Assembly (NCBI GenBank): GCA_002839605.1
Contig: PGYK01000009.1
Span: 61,418 to 125,417, forward strand
Source: Methanomicrobiales archaeon HGW-Methanomicrobiales-3
Lineage (GTDB): Archaea; Halobacteriota; Methanomicrobia; Methanomicrobiales; Methanospirillaceae
Direction: 5' to 3'
Length of the DNA: 64,000 bases
Shown: piece after piece, positions 57,044-64,000 of the stretch
Layout of the letters: every line of letters begins with the position of its first letter
Numbering within the stretch: position 1 is the first letter of the stretch
Program-made: the position numbers and the translations under genes
The notes under the pieces: generated by a model
Told to the model about the DNA's origin: nothing
The model's database searches: none
What the model saw: only the letters and a program-made list of their open reading frames with translations

Positions 57044-57853
57044 ATGGCATTCTGCACCTCGTGCGGCGAGGAACTCCCGCCCGGCTCAAAATTCTGCGAG
57101 AACTGCGGTGCACCGGTGGAACAAACATCTGCACCGGCCAGTCCCCCCGCCCCTGTGCCCGAACCGGCCGTACCTCCGGCGATGGAGCCCGTACCGGTCC
57201 GGCAGCCGCTGGTACAAGCACCCCCGCCCAAAAAGCCGGTGCCGGCAATGATGATCATCGGGATTCTTGTCGTGCTCGCTCTTGTTGCCGCTGCCGTATG
57301 GTTTGTCGGCCTGCCCGCGCTGCAAAAGATGCAGGACTCCTCTGCGCCTGCAACTCCGGAAGCAACACCGGTTGCAACCCAGGTCAAAACCCAAACCACC
57401 CTGCCTGCCGAGACCCCGGTCCCGTGGGTGACGCCAACCGTTACGGTCCGGAAACTGGATCCCCGGTACGAGGAGTATTATGACGAGATATATTCCCTTG
57501 ACCAGTCCTTTTCGTATGGCCAGAAAGAGACGTTTGCCCACGACCTCACCACCCCGCCGCTCTTCATCAAGTACAACCTGACACCGGACATGATAACGAG
57601 GGAGAAGGTCATCAACATCGGTCTCTCGACTGAAGAGACCATCCTGATCACGTACGCGAATCCCAATGCCTGGTTTGAGATACAAGTCATCGATGCCGGC
57701 AACGGTGCAGTAGTTGCGGCAAAGGGCTATGGCAAAGACTATTCGGATATGACAAAAAGCGAGTTCATGGTCAGGAATCCCGGAAATTACCGAATCGAGA
57801 TGTCAGGCAGTTTTGTTTCGGCCGATATCAGCATCATGCAAGGGAAGAGCTGA
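57044..57853 (+). CDS. Zinc-ribbon membrane protein with the lipoprotein-type C-terminal domain
   Basis: 269 residues from the ATG at 57044 (MAFCTSCGEELPPG); an ATG at 57032 adds 4 residues. An AAATAAAC-like TATA element about 27 bases before it would make the transcript leaderless. The N-terminal zinc ribbon has CTSCGEELPPGSKFCENCG, followed by a Pro-rich linker (about 30-70), one membrane helix (MMIIGILVVLALVAAAVWFVG), a Thr/Pro linker and a beta-rich domain from about 150. That domain has PPLFIKYNL, KGYGKDYSDMTKS and NPGNYRIEMSG and is shared with the lipoprotein at 37553-38263. The ribbon is cytoplasmic and the domain extracellular by this topology. Function is unknown. Confidence 0.78.
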   Translation: MAFCTSCGEELPPGSKFCENCGAPVEQTSAPASPPAPVPEPAVPPAMEPVPVRQPLVQAPPPKKPVPAMMIIGILVVLALVAAAVWFVGLPALQKMQDSSAPATPEATPVATQVKTQTTLPAETPVPWVTPTVTVRKLDPRYEEYYDEIYSLDQSFSYGQKETFAHDLTTPPLFIKYNLTPDMITREKVINIGLSTEETILITYANPNAWFEIQVIDAGNGAVVAAKGYGKDYSDMTKSEFMVRNPGNYRIEMSGSFVSADISIMQGKS

Positions 57854-57871
57854 TTTTTTTCACTCCTAATA

Positions 57872-57900
57872 GATGGGGGGGCAGAATGCCCCCATAGCCC
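57872..57900 (+). repeat. Dispersed hairpin element, partial core
   Basis: GATGGGGGGGCAGAATGCCC, followed by CCATAGCCC, matches only the first hairpin of the element. It lies just after the zinc-ribbon gene and could double as a transcript-end hairpin. Confidence 0.5.
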
Positions 57901-58034
57901 GGAAACGATAAAATGCGTCACCCTCGGACGTTTTACACCCCGCGCCGGTTCGAAACGGGAGAAAGGATCCTAACCTATTTTTCAAACTTTTCCGGGAAAA
58001 CGCACGTTCAGGTGCGTTTCTGAGAAGCCCCTTT

Positions 58035-59624
58035 TTATTCCCCGGACTGCGAATCAATGAGATCAACGATAAGTTTCCTGCCGAAGATCTTCTCGAATGC
58101 CTTCTTCTCGCTCTCGATTCCCCAGATCTCCAGCTGGCAGTCGCCCCGGGCAATGATCTCGAGATGGACATTCTCGTTGTCCGCGGAACTGAACCGGACA
58201 TGTTGGATAAGCGCGGTGTGGCTCCGGTCCAGCGTCTCGCCAAACCGCACAAAAGTGGCAAGAACCGGCAGCGCCTCGCGCTCCCGCGGGCCGAGTTCGT
58301 CCATACCGGGGTCGTTCTTACGGGGCGCCTTTTTCCGGTGGAACCGGGCGATCATGGCCATGAAGGCGATCTCCGTCTCGTTAAATCCGAGCAGTTCAGA
58401 GTTCCTGATGATATAATACGAGTGCGAATGGTGGTTGCTGTACGAGATGAACGACCCGATATCGTGGAGGAATGTTCCGTATTCCAACAGTTCGCGTTCC
58501 TTTGCCCCGTACGGGTGGAGCGAGAGACCGAGCGCCGAGTCAAAAAGTTCAAGGACAAGGGCCGTCACGGTCCGGGCATGAACCTCATTGATCCCGCAGG
58601 ACCGGCCCAGCTGGAGAACGCTGCGCTGGCGGGGCGAGAGTTCGCCAGGGAGCGGAAAGGCATCCATCCGCGAGAGGTAATCGACTAAAAGGCCGTCCTG
58701 CAACCCCCGGCCGGTCACGGCAATGGTATCGATCCCGAGCTCCTGCATGAACACATCGAGTATCGCAGCTCCCGGGATGATAATATCAGCCCGCTCGGGG
58801 TTGATGCCGGGAATCTTCCGGCGCTCTTCGATGGAGAGGGAACAGAGGAGATCGATTACCCGGCGGAGATCCGCTGAACTCAGGGTGAGATCTTTTTCCT
58901 CGGTCCGCGGGGGCAGGGCTTTTTGAGCAATCTCGGCAAGGTTCATGATGGTGCCGGAACTGCCGACAGCACAGTCGATCTTCTCTTTTGAGATCTTCTT
59001 TGCAGATCGGCCGATAGCTTCTCTCACATGATTCTGGATCTTCCGGTACTGCCCGGCAGATACCGGGCCATTGCATGACCCGGTACCATACAGGCTTGCG
59101 AGCCGGATGGCCCCGAGCCGGAAACTATGGAGGTAACGGTAATTTTTCTCGTCCCCGACCGCAACCTCCGTGCTGCCGCCACCGATATCGATAAAAAAGG
59201 TGGTCCGGCCGGGAAGGTGAATACCGCTTGCCACGCCAAGATAGATGAGCCGGGCCTCCTCCTGGCCGGAGATGACCCGGACATCGAGCATTGCCTCCTG
59301 CCGCAGGAGATGGAGAATGTCGTGCTGGTTGACTGCATCCCGCATGGCAGAGGTGGCAACGGCAACAAACTCCTCCGTGCCAAAACTGCGGGCAAGCTCA
59401 TGAAACTTTTTACAGACCATGACGAGCCGGTCGCCTGCTTCAGGCCGGATAATTTCATCCTCAAATTCCCCTTCGCCAAGCCGCACCTGCTGCTTCTGCC
59501 GGGAGAGGATGGTGTAGGAGTGGTTGGGATTGAGCCGGACAACCAGGAGGCGCACCGAGTTGGTGCCGATATCGATGAAGCTGACTATCCGGCCGTCAGG
59601 ATTTGCGACGGGTGGTGCGGTCAT
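58035..59624 (-). CDS. ppx: Exopolyphosphatase / pppGpp phosphatase family protein, Ppx/GppA
   Basis: 529 residues. The N-terminal actin-like Ppx/GppA ATPase fold has FIDIGTNSVRLLVV (phosphate 1) and FFIDIGGGSTEVAV (phosphate 2), with SGQEEARLIYLG and AVGSSGTIMNLAEI between and after. The C-terminal HD-type domain (about 320-529) has YGTFLHDIGSF and SHSYYIIRNSELLGF. It hydrolyses polyphosphate processively, or pppGpp. Its start overlaps the CHAD/HD stop by 4 bases, making it the third gene of the polyphosphate operon. It is the longer Ppx type with an HD domain, as in E. coli Ppx. Confidence 0.94.
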   Translation of the reverse strand: MTAPPVANPDGRIVSFIDIGTNSVRLLVVRLNPNHSYTILSRQKQQVRLGEGEFEDEIIRPEAGDRLVMVCKKFHELARSFGTEEFVAVATSAMRDAVNQHDILHLLRQEAMLDVRVISGQEEARLIYLGVASGIHLPGRTTFFIDIGGGSTEVAVGDEKNYRYLHSFRLGAIRLASLYGTGSCNGPVSAGQYRKIQNHVREAIGRSAKKISKEKIDCAVGSSGTIMNLAEIAQKALPPRTEEKDLTLSSADLRRVIDLLCSLSIEERRKIPGINPERADIIIPGAAILDVFMQELGIDTIAVTGRGLQDGLLVDYLSRMDAFPLPGELSPRQRSVLQLGRSCGINEVHARTVTALVLELFDSALGLSLHPYGAKERELLEYGTFLHDIGSFISYSNHHSHSYYIIRNSELLGFNETEIAFMAMIARFHRKKAPRKNDPGMDELGPREREALPVLATFVRFGETLDRSHTALIQHVRFSSADNENVHLEIIARGDCQLEIWGIESEKKAFEKIFGRKLIVDLIDSQSGE

Positions 59625-61255
59625 CGGATCACCAGTTCTCTCCCAAACGCCACGATAAAGAGGTCGGCCTTGCTCCGGGCATGGTCCTTCTCAACGGAAG
59701 CATCGGCCTCTGCAATCACATCGCAGGAAACTGAGTCCGGTCCGATGACGCAGTGGACTTCCAGAACCGTACCCCGGTGCTCGTAGTCCAGACCGTCCGC
59801 CACCCGCAGGAGTGCGGAAAGGGCAAGCGCTTTTTCCTGGTACCGTTGTGAGATGATGCGGTAGAGCGGGTGATCCGCAGGCGATCTTTTGCCCCGGTGG
59901 GAGAAGGCAGCAAGTGCAATGACCGCCCGCTCTTCGATGTCGAGCGGCAGGGTTTCAGCGACAATGATAATCCGGGCACTCCGTTCATGGTGCTTTCTCC
60001 TCCCGCCTTTCCAGCCGGTATCGTGCAGCAGTGCGGCGCATTCGAGCAGGAGCCGGTCCCGGGCTGGGAGGTGGTGGAACGGCCGGGTGGCATCGAAGAT
60101 CATGAGGGCGAGCCGGGTCACGTGCCGTTCATGGGCGAGAAGTTCCGGCGCCATGGCAGCAACCGGTTCTGCCGCTTCCCTGATTTCAGCAACAGGGCAG
60201 GTACCCGCCGGGACAAAACGCTGCCGGCGACCGCTGAGCAGGGTTGACCGGAGTTCGTCCCAGGTGCCGCTTCGGAACTGTGATTCCCAGTACCGCACGA
60301 AACGGCGGTGGAGAAGGATTCGGGCCTTCTCCCGGTCCTGCAGGAAAACTTTGAGGCTTGCAAGCGTTGCCGTATCCGGGCGTTTCTCCTCGTTTTCAGA
60401 ACGGAACCGTCCGCGTTCTTTTAAGAGAGTACGGGTGATTGTATCGATCCAGACATCGCAGTCGTGCAAATCCCCTAAGATCTCCTGGATCATCTTGACC
60501 CGGGCATGCGGTTTTGCCAGACCGCGGCGGTATACGGGACCATAGATCTCCATCGTGTACCGGAGTTTTTTTGCCGCAATCCGGGTTGCATGGTGCTCGG
60601 CAACGGCGTCCGGGTGGCTCACCCAGGGCTCGTACGAGAGCAGGGTAAAAAGCCGCGACTCGATCCGGGTTGCCGCAAGCGTGGGGATCCCGTACGCGAG
60701 TGCCTGCCGGGGAATACGGCGGTCGCCGGAAGCAAGAAGGGCAAAGGTTTTTTGCATATCCGCAACGACTCCGCTCTTCTCTAATGAATCGAGCGCCGAG
60801 AGAACCCGCTGCTGGTACCGTTCGCGACGGCTTCGGAGGTCCAGGAGAAGGTACCGCACGGCCGGCGCAACCGGGGGTTCGGAACCATCCTTGCCGTGCC
60901 GCTTCTTCCATGCAGCCATCTGCTTTTTCTGGTATTTCTGGAGAAATGCGATCTGGACATCCGCGTCCCGGGCTTCCCCGAGAGCGCGGGTGATTCCGGC
61001 AATCGCAGCCATCCAGCGGCCATAGGATTTTTGGGAAAAGCAGGGCCGGAAGACCGGCAGGGCTGCCCGGAGCCTCCGCGAGGCAACCCGCATCCGGTGA
61101 ATATACTCGATATCATCCGATACCCGGACCCCGTCGATCTCCTGCGCAAATGCTTCAAGGAGCGGGGGGAGGCGCCGGACCATGAACCAGTTAAGGCCGG
61201 TGGTACCGGCCCCGGGATTATTGGGGGGCATCGTGCCAGATTCCCCGATGTTCAA
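59621..61255 (-). CDS. CHAD-domain protein fused to Ppx-type HD domain
   Basis: 544 residues. The N-terminal half is a CHAD domain (conserved histidines in YIHRMRVASRRLRAAL and AEHHATRIAAKKLRY, followed by many Arg/Lys), a domain known to bind polyphosphate. The C-terminal part (from about 330) has CAALLHDTGWKGGRRKHHERSA and ALALSALLRVADGLDYEHRG. These align in order with the HD half of the neighbouring Ppx (YGTFLHDIGSF, ALPVLATFVRFGETLDRSH, ending in a similar FGRxLV motif). It overlaps ppk1 by 38 bases and ppx by 4. A role in polyphosphate granule organisation or turnover is likely. Confidence 0.88.
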   Translation of the reverse strand: MNIGESGTMPPNNPGAGTTGLNWFMVRRLPPLLEAFAQEIDGVRVSDDIEYIHRMRVASRRLRAALPVFRPCFSQKSYGRWMAAIAGITRALGEARDADVQIAFLQKYQKKQMAAWKKRHGKDGSEPPVAPAVRYLLLDLRSRRERYQQRVLSALDSLEKSGVVADMQKTFALLASGDRRIPRQALAYGIPTLAATRIESRLFTLLSYEPWVSHPDAVAEHHATRIAAKKLRYTMEIYGPVYRRGLAKPHARVKMIQEILGDLHDCDVWIDTITRTLLKERGRFRSENEEKRPDTATLASLKVFLQDREKARILLHRRFVRYWESQFRSGTWDELRSTLLSGRRQRFVPAGTCPVAEIREAAEPVAAMAPELLAHERHVTRLALMIFDATRPFHHLPARDRLLLECAALLHDTGWKGGRRKHHERSARIIIVAETLPLDIEERAVIALAAFSHRGKRSPADHPLYRIISQRYQEKALALSALLRVADGLDYEHRGTVLEVHCVIGPDSVSCDVIAEADASVEKDHARSKADLFIVAFGRELVIR

Positions 61256-63320
61256 CCAGCCAGTCCTGGGCGTTGATACGCTCTTTTGCCAACCCGGGAT
61301 CGTACCGGGAGTAGGTCCCGTCCGCGTTCAGGATGCGGATCTTCACGTTGTCATTGAGCTGCATGGGCAGGATCGAGCCGATGATCGCGGTACGGGTTGC
61401 AGGGTCCTCTACGGGGAAGAGGATCTCCACCCGCTTGTCAAGATTCCGGGGCATGAGGTCGGCGCTTCCCAGGTACACCTCCTCGCTGCCGCCATTCCGG
61501 AAATAATAGATCCGGGCATGTTCGAGAAAGCGGCCGACAATCGACGTGACCGTGATATTTTCAGAAAAACCCGGAACCTGCGGGCGCAGGCAGCAGATCC
61601 CCCGTACCTGGAGATCGATCTTTACCCCGGCCCGGGATGCTTCGTACAGGGCCGTGATGCACTCCGGGTCCACGAGCGCGTTCATCTTGAAGATGAGGTG
61701 CCCGTCGCCATGCTCTTTCTGGCGAAGAACCTCCCGTTCGATGAACTCCAGCATCTTCCGCCGCATGGTGATGGGCGCGACAAGGAGCTTGTGGTAGGAC
61801 TCGATCCGGGCATACCCGGTCAGGAAGTTGAAGAGGTGGGAGACATCATCCCCGATCAACCTGTCACAGGTTAAAAGCCCGAAGTCCGTGTAGATGCGGG
61901 AGGTACTTGAGTTGTAATTGCCGGTCCCGAGATGCATGTAGCGCCGGATCCCGCCCTTCTCCCGCCGGACGACCATGCAGAGCTTGGCATGGACTTTTAA
62001 GCCGACAACCCCGTACACCACGTGAACTCCCTCGCGTTCCAGTGCCCGGGCCCAGCCGATGTTGTTCTCCTCATCAAACCGGGCTTTGAGCTCGATGAGT
62101 GCAGCAACCGCTTTCCCGTTCTCCCTCGCTTCCATGAGAGCGTTCACAATGGGCGAGTTCGGGCCCACGCGGTAGAGGGTGATCTTGATGGCGAGCACGT
62201 CCGGGTCATGGGCAGCCTGGCGGATAAAGTTCACCACGGGGGTGAAACTGTCATAGGGCTGGTAAAGAAGGATATCATGGTGGCGGATGGCCGCAAAGAT
62301 GTCCCGGCCTTCCGAGAGTTCGGCAGGGATCGAGGGCTGGAACGGCATGTCCTTGAGATCGGGCCGGTCAAGGCTCATCAGCTGCATGAGATCGGCCATG
62401 CCGACCGGGTGGGCCACCCGGTAGATCATGCCCGCCGTTACCCCGAGTTTCTTCTCGAGCATGTGGCAGATGCCGTCATGCATGGAGCAGTCGATCTCGA
62501 TCCGCACCGGTTTTCCCCGGGCCCGCTGCTCCATGATCTCCTCGACCGTGGTCAGGAGATCGGATGCTTCATCCACCTCGATCTCAAGGTCGGCGTCACG
62601 CGTTATCCGGAACGGGAACGTGGCAATGACTTCGAGGCCCGGGAAGAGCATGCTGACATTGGCAGCGATGATATCTTCTAAGAAGATGAGGTGGACTTCC
62701 TGGTCGTCTTTTGCTGCAGTTCCGTCCGGTCCCGGGAGCCGGACGAGCCGGGAGAAGAGGTTGGTTGGGACCTTGACCCGTGCAAAGAATTCCTTTTTGT
62801 TGTGGTCGCGTACAATGATGGCGAGATTGAGCGAGAGGTTGGAGATGAACGGGAACGGGTGCGAACTGTCGAACGCAAGCGGGGTTAAGACCGGAAAAAT
62901 CTCGTCAGAGAAGAAAGTGTCCATGGCCGCTTTCTGCGGGGGGGTGAGATCCGGATACCCGTGGAGATGGATACCGGCCTCTGCCATCCGGGGCAAAAGT
63001 TCCTCATGCCAGCATTCGTTCTGGGTGACGAGATCGGGCAGGAGCATCCGGTGGATGGCTTCGAGCTGCTGGGAGGGAGTCATGCCATCCGGAGGTGATT
63101 TGAGCACGCCCTTGGACAACTGGCGCTGGAGACCCGAGACCCGGATCATGAAGAACTCGTCTAAATTATTGGCAAAGATTGCAAGGAACTTGACACGTTC
63201 GAGGAGCGGGTGGCTCGTATCAAGGGCTTCGTCAAGTACATGGCGGTTGAACCGGATCCAGCTCAGTTCCCGGTTGATGTAGAGCGAGGGATTTTCTGCC
63301 AGCACCTGCGTGGTATTCAT
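61218..63320 (-). CDS. ppk1: Polyphosphate kinase 1
   Basis: About 700 residues from MNTTQVLAENPSLYINREL; an in-frame ATG 2 codons upstream and another at 63380 are possible. Motifs are LYINRELSWIRFN, NNLDEFFMIRVSGL, the phosphorylated His in VGLKVHAKLCMVV, YMHLGTGNYN, and the second His in FLEHARIYYFRNGG, plus SADLMPRNLDKRVEILFPV. It makes polyphosphate from ATP reversibly. It is the first gene of ppk1-CHAD/HD-ppx, so synthesis and breakdown sit in one transcript. Confidence 0.95.
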   Translation of the reverse strand: MNTTQVLAENPSLYINRELSWIRFNRHVLDEALDTSHPLLERVKFLAIFANNLDEFFMIRVSGLQRQLSKGVLKSPPDGMTPSQQLEAIHRMLLPDLVTQNECWHEELLPRMAEAGIHLHGYPDLTPPQKAAMDTFFSDEIFPVLTPLAFDSSHPFPFISNLSLNLAIIVRDHNKKEFFARVKVPTNLFSRLVRLPGPDGTAAKDDQEVHLIFLEDIIAANVSMLFPGLEVIATFPFRITRDADLEIEVDEASDLLTTVEEIMEQRARGKPVRIEIDCSMHDGICHMLEKKLGVTAGMIYRVAHPVGMADLMQLMSLDRPDLKDMPFQPSIPAELSEGRDIFAAIRHHDILLYQPYDSFTPVVNFIRQAAHDPDVLAIKITLYRVGPNSPIVNALMEARENGKAVAALIELKARFDEENNIGWARALEREGVHVVYGVVGLKVHAKLCMVVRREKGGIRRYMHLGTGNYNSSTSRIYTDFGLLTCDRLIGDDVSHLFNFLTGYARIESYHKLLVAPITMRRKMLEFIEREVLRQKEHGDGHLIFKMNALVDPECITALYEASRAGVKIDLQVRGICCLRPQVPGFSENITVTSIVGRFLEHARIYYFRNGGSEEVYLGSADLMPRNLDKRVEILFPVEDPATRTAIIGSILPMQLNDNVKIRILNADGTYSRYDPGLAKERINAQDWLVEHRGIWHDAPQ

Positions 63321-63489
63321 GGTCATTGCCCCGAAGGAGATTTTTGCAGGCAATCGTTCTGCCTGCGGCTTCCCGTACAACTCATGGGTATATGATTACA
63401 TAAAATCTCTGCTGTACCCGCGCATTTTGCCAAAATACCGGCATGAGCCGGAATTTTTTATTCTGGTGAAACCGTTTCAGAAACGCTTC

Positions 63490-63652
63490 GTGGAATTTGT
63501 GAAGGTGACCCCCCCTCTTCCCCAAGGCGAGATTTCCCAAGGGAGCAAGCACCCTTGACCCCCGGTTTCAATCATCCATTTTCTGGTGTCCTTTAATGGC
63601 CTGCTCAACAAAGGCGAGGGTCGATGAAACCCCGACCGCCCGTGGCTCCATC
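63490..63652 (+). repeat. Direct repeat, copy 1 (about 163 bp)
   Basis: The copy begins GTGGAATTTGTGA, runs through GTGACCCCCC and CACCCTTGACCCCCGGTTTC, and ends GGCGAGGGTCGATGA...CGCCCGTGGCTCCATC. Each block recurs in order at 63839-64000. Confidence 0.75.
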
Positions 63653-63712
63653 GTGATCGAATCCAGATGGGAGTGAGGATATCGCATGAGAAACGGAATT
63701 TCCAGAAGAAAA

Positions 63713-63787
63713 GATGATGGGGGCTGATGCCCCCATGCCCCCGGTTGCGATTGCTGCCGCCGACCAAAAAGGGCGCCCCACGGCGGC
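63713..63787 (+). repeat. Dispersed hairpin element, copy 5 (complete)
   Basis: 75 bases: GATGATGGGGGCTGATGCCC with its complementary CCCCCAT arm, CCCCCGGTTGCGATTGCTG spacer and CCGCCG...CGGCGGC second hairpin. It matches the 56.5-kb copy base for base in both stems apart from the loop of the second. Confidence 0.8.
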
Positions 63788-63838
63788 TTTCATAACCATT
63801 TTTCTGCTCTGCAGAAATCATTCCCACAGTGTCATTTT

Positions 63839-64000
63839 GTGGAGTTGTGAGAGTGACCCCCTCTCTCCTCCAGTGGGGGAGGCACCCCAAGGGGGCAAGC
63901 TCCCTTGACCCCCGGTTCTATCATTTAGTTTCAGGCGCCCATTTACGGCCTGCTCCACGGGGCGAGGGTCGATGAGACCCCGAGCGCCCGTGGTTCCATC
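63839..64000 (+). repeat. Direct repeat, copy 2 (truncated by window end)
   Basis: The block begins GTGGAGTTGTGAGAGTGACC and ends CGAGCGCCCGTGGTTCCATC at the last base of the window. It carries CTCCCTTGACCCCCGGTTC and GGCGAGGGTCGATGAGACC like copy 1. Confidence 0.75.

Larger units (their letters stand above)
63321..64000. other. 680-bp repeat-rich gap at the window end
   Basis: No gene is visible. The ppk1 promoter region is followed by two diverged direct repeats (63490-63652 and 63839-64000) flanking a complete dispersed hairpin element (63713-63787). The sequence continues beyond the window. Confidence 0.6.

Overview
The window reads as chromosomal DNA of a methanogenic archaeon, most probably of the order Methanomicrobiales (Methanoregula-like). 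The evidence is the archaeal tRNA-modification pair TgtA/ArcS and Trm-G10, archaeal TATA-box promoters with short or no leaders, a CbiMNQO metal transporter joined to a CbiA/CfbB amidotransferase (corrinoid or F430 synthesis), an inactivated-looking archaeal B-family polymerase, a DUF3821-type envelope protein, and many HTH/PAS, TPR and zinc-ribbon proteins. The genus is an inference and was not tested by a search.

Layout. 0-16.2 kb: a fold-type-I aminotransferase, then one 13.9-kb gene for a 4622-residue protein made almost entirely of about 136 tetratricopeptide repeats, and a convergent membrane-anchored TPR protein. 16.2-17.05 kb: gene-free DNA rich in inverted repeats. 17.05-21.6 kb: Trm-G10 and a grpE-dnaK-dnaJ operon of bacterial type. 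21.9-23.4 kb: purH. 23.4-26.1 kb: an AT-rich accessory stretch of small membrane and zinc-ribbon proteins. 26.1-32.2 kb: ilvD, then the minus-strand operon cbiM-cbiN-cbiQ-cbiO-cbiA/cfbB. 32.3-38.3 kb: an RND (MmpL-type) exporter with a secreted partner, transcribed divergently from an HTH-PAS sensor, then a lipoprotein. 38.34 kb: tRNA-Arg(GCG). 39.3-42.2 kb: a second ECF transporter (EcfT, fused EcfA, S component). 42.5-48.7 kb: malic enzyme, a thioredoxin-like protein, a three-gene PolB2-like operon and an aldehyde dehydrogenase. 48.7-56.3 kb: a DUF3821 surface protein, AMMECR1, tgtA-arcS (archaeosine) and an nfnA/nfnB-like flavoprotein pair. 57.0-57.9 kb: a zinc-ribbon membrane protein sharing its C-terminal domain with the 37.5-kb lipoprotein. 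58.0-63.3 kb: a polyphosphate operon, ppk1 - CHAD/HD protein - ppx. 63.5-64.0 kb: diverged direct repeats running off the window.

The features that most deserve attention are the giant TPR protein, which contains a recent exact 816-bp (8-repeat) tandem duplication; the PolB2-like operon with two uncharacterised small partners; the compact polyphosphate operon, in which a CHAD domain is joined to a Ppx-type HD domain; and a dispersed family of about 75-bp hairpin elements found in several intergenic gaps.
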